A stretch of DNA of 64,000 nt from Palsa-295 sp963785585 (GTDB taxonomy: Bacteria > Acidobacteriota > Terriglobia > Acidiferrales > UBA7541). A program made the translations under genes and the position numbers. Location of the stretch: contig CAWAVW010000002.1 in assembly GCA_963785585.1 (NCBI GenBank), positions 1 to 64,000 on the forward strand, given 5' to 3'. This document shows, one piece after another, positions 58,308 to 64,000 of the stretch (position 1 is the stretch's first letter; every line of letters begins with the position of its first letter). Below the pieces are notes generated by a model, which was given only the letters and a program-made list of their open reading frames with translations, did not search any database and was not told the DNA's origin.

Positions 58308-59536
58308 CGAAGATCCTTTCCGTGCTGCGGAATGATTTTCATCATGCGGCGGACGTTGATGCCGTCGGCTTGCCAGCCCTCTTCGACAACGTCGCCGGCA
58401 TCGTTGAAAACAACGCGATAGGAAAACGGAGTGGGCCCCTGGTCGGGGTGTTGGCGGGCAATGAAGCGGTTTTCATTGAAGTCTACGAAATGGAGACCGG
58501 AATCGGCGGAGCTGCGGACGACGGGAAAGCGCGCGAAATCCCAATAAAGACGGACTTCGGGAAGCGCCATCGCTTTGGCGACGAAGGCGTCTGGGGGAGA
58601 ATCCGGCGCGAACGTGAAGGGGGGATTGGCTGCGTTGCGAAGATCGAAGCGCGACTGATACACGCCGCTGGTGGAAAGAATTTCGCCGCCCCAATCGAGG
58701 AGCGAGGGAGGAAGCGGGAGAGCGGCAATTCGTTCGATGGGAATTCCCTTCGTTGCGGCGAAGGAATAGACGCGTTGAAAGGCGACGTGATGCGCGAGCG
58801 TGCAGAAGAAAAGGTAGATTACGGTGAGCACGAAGCCCGCCTGGCACCATTCGGGCGTGGAGACGCGGAAACCGGCGGCGCGGATTGACGGAAGAAAGAA
58901 GAGAGCAGCGATGAGCGCAGAAGCGAAACCGACAATCCAGAAATGGAAAGGAAATCCGAAGTTTCCGGCGATGTACCAGGCGGCGACGGCGACGACGCTG
59001 AACACGATCCACATCAGAACGGAGCGAGGACGAGATTTTGATTTGTCGGAGTAAATCCAGGCGGCGATTTGCGGAAGAAGGACGAGCGCGGTAAAGACGA
59101 AGTCGATAATGAAGAGAATGTCCCACGCGACGCGGCGCTGGGAAAACGGGACCCACATGCGGGTGCCGAAAGACGTCATACCGTCGAGAATGATGTGGCT
59201 GGCAATGGCCACGGCGTAAATGAGCCACAGTACGAGCCATGAAGGGGAGTCGAGTGCGCGCAGTTTTGCGAGGCGCGGTTTCAGGATTGCGAATCCAGCA
59301 CGCGTGAGCCACGCGAGAAGAAGAGCGAAAAGAGGCAGCGCGACAAACGAATGGGTAATGGCGCGATGATATTTAACGATCGCAAGCGGATCGGAGGAAA
59401 AACCGTACCGGAGAATGTCGATATCCGGGAACATGGCGCCGACGGTGGCGGCAAAGGTGGCAACGCGGGCGTTGCGCCGGGAAAAGAAGGCTTTGCCGAT
59501 CAGAGCGCCTGCAATCCCGTGGGTGATCGTGTCCAT
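58304..59536 (-). CDS. DUF457 family membrane-bound metal-dependent hydrolase
   Basis: 410 residues. The start MDTITHGIAGALIGKAFFS with MFPDIDIL and HRAITHSFVALPLFALLL holds the His/Asp residues defining the YdjM/YbcI-like DUF457 family. About six TM segments occupy the first 260 residues, followed by a C-terminal periplasmic domain (WDFARFPVVRSSADSGLHFV) longer than in small YdjM proteins. The reaction is unknown. It is coupled to the phosphoesterase. Confidence 0.85.
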   Translation of the reverse strand: MDTITHGIAGALIGKAFFSRRNARVATFAATVGAMFPDIDILRYGFSSDPLAIVKYHRAITHSFVALPLFALLLAWLTRAGFAILKPRLAKLRALDSPSWLVLWLIYAVAIASHIILDGMTSFGTRMWVPFSQRRVAWDILFIIDFVFTALVLLPQIAAWIYSDKSKSRPRSVLMWIVFSVVAVAAWYIAGNFGFPFHFWIVGFASALIAALFFLPSIRAAGFRVSTPEWCQAGFVLTVIYLFFCTLAHHVAFQRVYSFAATKGIPIERIAALPLPPSLLDWGGEILSTSGVYQSRFDLRNAANPPFTFAPDSPPDAFVAKAMALPEVRLYWDFARFPVVRSSADSGLHFVDFNENRFIARQHPDQGPTPFSYRVVFNDAGDVVEEGWQADGINVRRMMKIIPQHGKDLR

Positions 59537-59587
59537 GAATTTCGCGGCGAAACGAGCGCGCGAAAAAGTTTACACGATTGCGGCGGC

Positions 59588-60688
59588 CTACGTAACGTCG
59601 AGAAGGTGAGCGGCTTTTTCGGTGACTGCTCCGATTGCGCGCGCCGGGACGTTGCGGCGAGCCATGGCCGCGAGCGTCGCGTCGGCGATTTCCGGATGGA
59701 TGGCGACGAGCAACCCGCCGGAAGTTTGCGGATCGAATAGCAGGGCGCGGATTTCTGCCGGAACATTCGGTGCGAAGCGGGTGCAGGATTCGACGAAGTC
59801 GCGATTATTGTTCATTCCGGCTGAGAAAAAGGCGGACTGACCGGATTCCACGGCTCCGGGCAAGAAGGCGAACTGATTGTGCGCGATGGTGAAGGAGACG
59901 CCACTGCCAATCGCCATTTCGCGGGCGTGGCCGAGAAGGCCGAAACCCGTGACGTCTGTGACGGCATGGATCGGAGTGTGAGCGCCGCGTGAAGAGGCGG
60001 CTTCGTTTTCCATTTCGTGGAGAGCGTCAGCGGCGTGACGGTTCAACCGAGCCATCGAGTCGGTGGCTGCGGAAACCCATGTTTCATGGGCTTTTCCTTG
60101 CTTTAGCGCGGTGGAGATGACGCCGGTGCCGAGAGGTTTGGTGAGAAGCAAGATGTCGCCGGGTTGCGCGCCAACATTTTTCCAGACTTTTTGCGGATGA
60201 ATCACGCCGGTGACGGCGTAGCCGAATTTCAATTCGTCGTCGCGAATGGAGTGGCCGCCGACGATGGTGCAGTTTGCTTCGGACATTTTTGCGAGCCCGC
60301 CGCGAAGAATTTCTTCGAGGACGGCGGGATCGCCCGCGGCGGGAAACGCGAGGATCGTGAGCGAGGAGACGGGACGCGCGCCCATGGCGTACACATCGCT
60401 GAGGGCGTTGGCCGCGGCAATTTCACCGAACTGCGTGGGATCGTCCACGATGGGCGTGAAAAAATCGACGGTCTGCACGATCGCGAGGTCGTCCGTGAGG
60501 CGATAGACGGCGGCATCGTCGCTGGTTTCAAAGCCGACGAGGCGATTCGAATCGTGTTGCAGGGGAAGTTTTTTCAGAACGGCATCGAGGACGCTGGGGC
60601 TGAGCTTCGCGGCACATCCGGCTGCTTTTGCCGCGGCGGTGAGGCGAACAGGTTCGGACAACGAGATGTCTCCGTGGAACGTGCGCAA
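59588..60688 (-). CDS. selD: selenide, water dikinase
   Basis: Makes selenophosphate from selenide and ATP for selenocysteine or selenouridine synthesis. 366 residues: the catalytic segment AAGCAAKLSP has Cys25 and Lys28 in the places of E. coli Cys17 and Lys20. The second Cys of the E. coli GCGCK motif is Ala here. DDAAVYRLTDD, VDFFTPIVDDP, IVGGHSIRDDEL and VTDVTGFGLLGHAREM are typical. No in-frame UGA is involved, so this is the Cys form. No selA/selB/mnmH gene is in the window. Confidence 0.95.
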   Translation of the reverse strand: MRTFHGDISLSEPVRLTAAAKAAGCAAKLSPSVLDAVLKKLPLQHDSNRLVGFETSDDAAVYRLTDDLAIVQTVDFFTPIVDDPTQFGEIAAANALSDVYAMGARPVSSLTILAFPAAGDPAVLEEILRGGLAKMSEANCTIVGGHSIRDDELKFGYAVTGVIHPQKVWKNVGAQPGDILLLTKPLGTGVISTALKQGKAHETWVSAATDSMARLNRHAADALHEMENEAASSRGAHTPIHAVTDVTGFGLLGHAREMAIGSGVSFTIAHNQFAFLPGAVESGQSAFFSAGMNNNRDFVESCTRFAPNVPAEIRALLFDPQTSGGLLVAIHPEIADATLAAMARRNVPARAIGAVTEKAAHLLDVT

Positions 60689-60741
60689 TGATTATAGCCT
60701 ACGCGACGGGGGGCTTTTTGGGGGGCGCAGCGATTCGAGGA

Positions 60742-61155
60742 TCAGGCGCGCGCCGCTGCGGAGCGAATCGGAATTACGATCGGCTCAACGTTTTCCTTTG
60801 AGGAAGGCATGTGGCATTGTCCGTCGAAGATGGCACCGGGCTCGATGATAAGGCACGGCGTGAAAACGTCTCCGGTGACGATCGCTTTTGGTTGGATTTC
60901 AACTTTCGAAAATGCGCGAATGGTTCCGTCGAAGCGCCCGGCGACGATCACGTAATTCCCTTCGATCTGACCTTCCATCTGGGCGTTTTCGCCGAGGATC
61001 AGCGTTTCGTTCGAAACGAGGGTCCCCTTCATATCGGCGTCCACGCGGAACGTGCCGGTAGTTTCGAGACGGCCTTCGAGTTTTACGCCACGCTCGAGAA
61101 ATCCGGTCCATTCGCCGGAATCCTGGCGCTTGCGGTCAAACCAGCCCAAGACCAT
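60742..61155 (-). CDS. bactofilin
   Basis: A 137-residue cytoskeletal beta-helix protein. The core GRLETTGTFRVDADMKGTLV, LILGENAQMEGQIEGNYVIV, GRFDGTIRAFSKVEIQPKAI has the repeat every about 17 residues of the bactofilin fold, flanked by short disordered ends. It follows parB on the same strand by 40 bp. In Myxococcus, bactofilins scaffold ParABS complexes; the operon position suggests a similar link here. Confidence 0.93.
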   Translation of the reverse strand: MVLGWFDRKRQDSGEWTGFLERGVKLEGRLETTGTFRVDADMKGTLVSNETLILGENAQMEGQIEGNYVIVAGRFDGTIRAFSKVEIQPKAIVTGDVFTPCLIIEPGAIFDGQCHMPSSKENVEPIVIPIRSAAARA

Positions 61156-61195
61156 TCAGCTAGCAGCTCCCAAGTAAAGTGCGGACGGCGGATAG

Positions 61196-62170
61196 CTATT
61201 TTCGCATGAGCTGGTCGTAGAGACGCGCGAGGTCACTATCGTCGTAGTATTCAAACACTAACTGACCCGGTTTGCCGCCGAACCGCGGATGGAGCAAGAC
61301 GCGGGTTCCATAGGCTTGTTGAAGTTCTTCGATTGCCGCTTTGGTGTTGGGGTCGGGTGCGGACGCCACGGTGTCGGGTCTCGGACGTGGAACGCGGGAA
61401 GCGAGGCGTTCGACTTGGCGAACCGTCATACCGCCGCGAGCGATTTTCTTGGCGAGGTCGAGGCGGAGGTCCGAGTCGGCCACGGCAAGCAGTGCGCGGG
61501 CGTGGCCGGCGGTGACCTTGCCCTCTTCGACGAGTTCCTGAATGGGAGCTTCGAGCTTCAGAAGGCGGACGGCGTTGGCAATGGTGGTGCGATCTTTGCC
61601 GGTGCGCTCGGCGACTTGCTCCTGGGTGAGGTGAAACTCGTCGGTAAGGCGCTGGAAGGCGTGAGCTTGTTCGATGGGATTGAGATCCTCGCGCTGGAGA
61701 TTTTCGACGAGGGTCATCTCCATAGCCATACCCTCGGGTACGTCGCGGACGACGACGGGCACGCGCGGGAGTTCGGCGCGCTGAGCCGCGCGCCAGCGGC
61801 GCTCACCGGCGATCAACTGAAAGCGATTGGCTTTGCGGCGGACGACCAAGGGCTGCACGATGCCGCTTGATCGAATGGAGCGAGAAAGCTCATCGAGAGC
61901 CTCTTCGCGAAAGCGCGTGCGAGGCTGGTAGGGGCTCGGGTCGATCAGATCGATGTCAACGTGAAGGAACGTTTCAGATGGCGCCAGGGCTACCGCTGCC
62001 GCCGTCCCCACTCCCGTCACTCCCGGAATTGAAGTCACTCCGAACTGGGTTGAGTGAATCTGATGATCCGGCACCTGCGGTTGCAGCGGCGGCGGCTGAG
62101 TTTGACTCGAGTCCTGCTCCGGGTCGCGAATCAGCGCGCTCAATCCCCTGCCCAATGCGTTTCTGGGCAT
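61196..62170 (-). CDS. parB: chromosome partitioning protein ParB
   Basis: CTP-dependent DNA clamp loading at parS. From ATG 62170 (MPRNALGRGLSALI; GGAGG 9 nt upstream; a TTG two codons earlier is possible) it has 324 residues. The N-terminal ParA-interaction motif, a Pro/Gln-rich linker, the ParB/Srx domain with the CTP-binding AGERRWRAAQ, NLQREDLNPIEQA and the HTH LTQEQVAERTGKDRTTIANA are complete. The C-terminal dimerisation domain ends LARLYDQLMRK. Its first 197 nt overlap the 3' end of parA in another frame. Confidence 0.97.
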   Translation of the reverse strand: MPRNALGRGLSALIRDPEQDSSQTQPPPLQPQVPDHQIHSTQFGVTSIPGVTGVGTAAAVALAPSETFLHVDIDLIDPSPYQPRTRFREEALDELSRSIRSSGIVQPLVVRRKANRFQLIAGERRWRAAQRAELPRVPVVVRDVPEGMAMEMTLVENLQREDLNPIEQAHAFQRLTDEFHLTQEQVAERTGKDRTTIANAVRLLKLEAPIQELVEEGKVTAGHARALLAVADSDLRLDLAKKIARGGMTVRQVERLASRVPRPRPDTVASAPDPNTKAAIEELQQAYGTRVLLHPRFGGKPGQLVFEYYDDSDLARLYDQLMRK

Positions 62171-62924
62171 TCGCAATTACCTCCTTGGCAAGTTGGATAT
62201 AGCTTTCAGCGCCTTTACTATGGATGTCGTAGAACATGACGGGCATGCCGTGGCTGGGTGCTTCGGCCAGGCGGACGTTCCTAGGTATAATGGTTTCAAA
62301 GACTTGCGAGCCGAAGAAGCTACGCAGGTCAGCGGCGACTTGCTTGGAAAGCGTCGTCCGGTCGTCGTACATAGTGAGCAGAATGCCTTCCACGGCGAGA
62401 GCTGGGTTGATGGACCGGCGGAGGCGCATGAGAGTGTCGAGGAGCTCTGCGACGCCTTCCAGGGCCAGGAACTCACATTGGATAGGAACTAGGACGGAGT
62501 CGGAGGCGGCGAGGGCGTTGAGGGTAAGAAGGTCGAGCGAGGGGGCGCAATCGATCAGGACATAGTTATATTTCGCGAGAACGCTGGAGATCACAGATTT
62601 GAGGCGGTATTCGCGGTTCTCGAGGGAGATGAGCTCGAGAGCGGCGCCGACAAGGTTTTTGTCCGAGGGGATGAGGTCCAAACCTTCGACTTGCGCGTCG
62701 AGGGTGATGCGCTCGATTGGTTCACCGAGGATTAAGGCTTGATAGAGAGTTCGCCGCGCGGGATCCTTAGGAAAGCCGAGCGCGCTGGTGGTATTACCCT
62801 GCGGGTCGCAGTCGATGATCAGAGTACGCTGCTCGGAAGCGGCCAAGGATGCGCCGAGGTTGACGGCAGTGGTGGTCTTGCCGACGCCACCTTTTTGGTT
62901 GGTGATAGCGATAACGCGAGCCAA
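61974..62924 (-). CDS. parA: chromosome partitioning ATPase ParA (Soj)
   Basis: 316 residues. Deviant Walker A KGGVGKT (11-17), IDCDPQGNTTSALG and FETIIPRNVRLAEAPSHGMP place it in the ParA/Soj family. The usual end is around EVIANAQKRIGQGIE, about residue 258. Here the frame continues for about 58 residues of Ser/Gly/Ala-rich sequence (NSAAAAATAGAGSSDSLN), which is the other frame of the parB 5' end. The start ATG at 62924 lies just downstream of four parS-like sites. Confidence 0.96.
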   Translation of the reverse strand: MARVIAITNQKGGVGKTTTAVNLGASLAASEQRTLIIDCDPQGNTTSALGFPKDPARRTLYQALILGEPIERITLDAQVEGLDLIPSDKNLVGAALELISLENREYRLKSVISSVLAKYNYVLIDCAPSLDLLTLNALAASDSVLVPIQCEFLALEGVAELLDTLMRLRRSINPALAVEGILLTMYDDRTTLSKQVAADLRSFFGSQVFETIIPRNVRLAEAPSHGMPVMFYDIHSKGAESYIQLAKEVIANAQKRIGQGIERADSRPGAGLESNSAAAAATAGAGSSDSLNPVRSDFNSGSDGSGDGGSGSPGAI

Positions 62925-62981
62925 ATTCGAGTGTCCTTTATAAAGGCGGAATGTAGCAGATAAAAATCGGAATTAGCAAGA

Positions 62982-62997
62982 TGTTTCACGTGAAACA
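62982..62997. promoter_or_regulatory. parS: parS site 1 (canonical)
   Basis: TGTTTCACGTGAAACA, a perfect palindrome identical to the bacterial consensus parS, 58 bp upstream of parA. Confidence 0.95.
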
Positions 62998-63024
62998 GAG
63001 CAATTTTGGGGCTATTTGTGGGAT

Positions 63025-63040
63025 TGTTCCACGTGGAACG
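63025..63040. promoter_or_regulatory. parS: parS-like site 2 (variant)
   Basis: TGTTCCACGTGGAACG: the T/A pair at position 5 and its mirror replaced by C/G, last base mismatched. Symmetric changes suggest real selection. Confidence 0.75.
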
Positions 63041-63064
63041 TCCGAAATCCAGCGATGCAATCGC

Positions 63065-63080
63065 TGTTTCACGTGAAACA
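63065..63080. promoter_or_regulatory. parS: parS site 3 (canonical)
   Basis: TGTTTCACGTGAAACA, perfect palindrome, exactly 40 bp from site 2. Confidence 0.95.
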
Positions 63081-63104
63081 CTGGTTTGAGCGCTCGAATC
63101 CGTG

Positions 63105-63120
63105 TGTTCCACGTGGAAAT
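63105..63120. promoter_or_regulatory. parS: parS-like site 4 (variant)
   Basis: TGTTCCACGTGGAAAT: same symmetric C/G variant core as site 2, degenerate last two bases. It ends 8 bp before the rsmG stop region at 63128 and is 40 bp from site 3. Confidence 0.7.
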
Positions 63121-63127
63121 CGCCTCC

Positions 63128-63757
63128 TTACCGGGCGGGCGAGCCCACTAGCAAGAATCGCCGAGTTGACTCAGGAATTTTAATCGGATCGAGCCAAGAC
63201 CAGTCGGCATTTCTACGCAGCCGATCAACGTCCGCCTCACCCAACCAAAGAACGATTTTACCCTGGTGGCCTAACGAAGTCTTGGACCAGTCGAGTAATC
63301 CATCAAACATTCCGAGGGCGCGAGCGGTGACGAAATCGAACGGTTGCGATGAACCGTCGAAATCTTCCATACGGCCTCGAAATAGAGATACGTTCGAAAG
63401 GCCGAGCGAACGGATAACCTCTGCCTGGAAGGTCGATTTCTTCAGATTGGATTCAATCGAAACGACCTTTGAAGATGAATTTACCATACTTATAGGTATG
63501 GATGGGAATCCAGGGCCAGAACCAACGTCGGCGAGCCGACCGTCCCGTATGGGGACAGCCGAAGTGGCAAAAATACTCTCGCCGAAGTGAAATCGGACAA
63601 TTGATTCGGGGTCGGTGACGGTGGTGAGGGCGATGCGCCGGTTCCACTTCAGAAGCAAGTCGAGATACCGGCGGATACCGTCACAGAGTTGGTCGCTAGC
63701 ATCGACCGCATACGCGCTGAGCAGTTGCCTGATTTGCGAGTTTGAAAGGTCGGGCAT
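63128..63757 (-). CDS. rsmG: 16S rRNA (guanine-527-N7)-methyltransferase
   Basis: 209 residues from ATG 63757 (MPDLSNSQIRQLLSAYAVDA); a start at 63850 would add 31 residues absent from the family. The SAM-binding motif LADVGSGPGFPSIPISM is at about 75-90, RALGMFDGLLDW later. It precedes parA on the same strand, a gene order common near oriC (rsmG-parA-parB). Confidence 0.92.
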   Translation of the reverse strand: MPDLSNSQIRQLLSAYAVDASDQLCDGIRRYLDLLLKWNRRIALTTVTDPESIVRFHFGESIFATSAVPIRDGRLADVGSGPGFPSIPISMVNSSSKVVSIESNLKKSTFQAEVIRSLGLSNVSLFRGRMEDFDGSSQPFDFVTARALGMFDGLLDWSKTSLGHQGKIVLWLGEADVDRLRRNADWSWLDPIKIPESTRRFLLVGSPAR

Positions 63758-63916
63758 TTCGTTTTCACGGGACGACCGCGATTGCCGGACGACACGGAGA
63801 GGATAAAAACACTTTTGCGGGCGCAGGGCAAGATGAGAAGTGCATGGCACAAGGGAGAGCAGTTGACACTCGTCGCGGAGTGGCCGTATCTTTCTAGCTC
63901 TCGAAACGAACTCATC

Positions 63917-64000
63917 GTGAAAATTCTCCTAATCGGCAACGGCGGACGAGAACACGCGATCGTCTGGAAACTCAAGCAGAGCAGCCTGGTTGAGAGGGTG
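63917..64000 (+). CDS. purD: phosphoribosylamine--glycine ligase, first 28 codons
   Basis: GTG at 63917 followed by the typical PurD beginning KILLIGNGGREHAIVWKLKQ, truncated by the window edge. PurD forms GAR in purine synthesis. The ATP-grasp N-lobe signature GNGGREHA makes the call reasonable although only 28 residues are visible. Confidence 0.85.
   Translation, partial: MKILLIGNGGREHAIVWKLKQSSLVERV

Overview
The window is about 64 kb of a GC-rich, densely coding bacterial chromosome. The most likely source is an acidobacterium (Acidobacteriota, Terriglobia-like). The basis is an 'acidobacterial duplicated orphan permease' (ADOP) directly behind a PadR regulator, a B12-dependent ribonucleotide reductase, IPT/TIG and PD40-type exported proteins, and many small secreted proteins. 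The lineage is an inference from gene content; no 16S gene is present. No tRNA, rRNA, CRISPR array, prophage or insertion sequence was recognised.

Left part, mostly minus strand (1-9.9 kb): a TolC-type efflux protein start, a small His/Cys protein, then the translation block thrS-infC-rpmI-rplT-pheS-pheT-zapA. infC appears to start at an AUC codon. pheT and zapA are interrupted by small indels, probably local sequence errors. An ABM-domain protein and a dienoyl-CoA-reductase-like SDR follow.

Middle (10-33 kb): envelope and metabolic genes. These are a cytochrome c, an OprB-like porin, a TIG/beta-propeller surface protein, PEP carboxylase, PadR plus ADOP, a SIS-domain sugar isomerase homologue, two MacB-type permeases without an adjacent ATPase, and an ABC ATPase/permease/TPR operon.

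33-45.5 kb: nrdJ with a good promoter and a long leader, an ECF sigma factor with a zinc-finger/DUF4349 anti-sigma protein, glmM, an AI-2E-type exporter, thiE and a 1089-residue TPR protein.

45.6-51 kb: the conserved block ffh-(NUDIX)-rpsP-khpA-rimM-trmD-rplS-rnhB on the minus strand.

51-54.4 kb: an accessory island between ffh and rpmH. It carries a DpnA-like (GATC-type) DNA adenine methyltransferase followed 12 bp later by a DpnI-like endonuclease, enclosed by two 80-bp direct repeats and next to a cluster of perfect hairpins. A methylase beside a nuclease of a family that cuts methylated GATC is paradoxical, and this is the most interesting system here.

54.3-64 kb: an origin-proximal block, rpmH-rnpA-yidD-yidC-jag on the plus strand and rsmG-parA-parB-bactofilin on the minus strand, with four parS-like sites about 40 bp apart upstream of parA. 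Between them lie a metallophosphoesterase, a DUF457 membrane protein and selD. The window ends in the first codons of purD.
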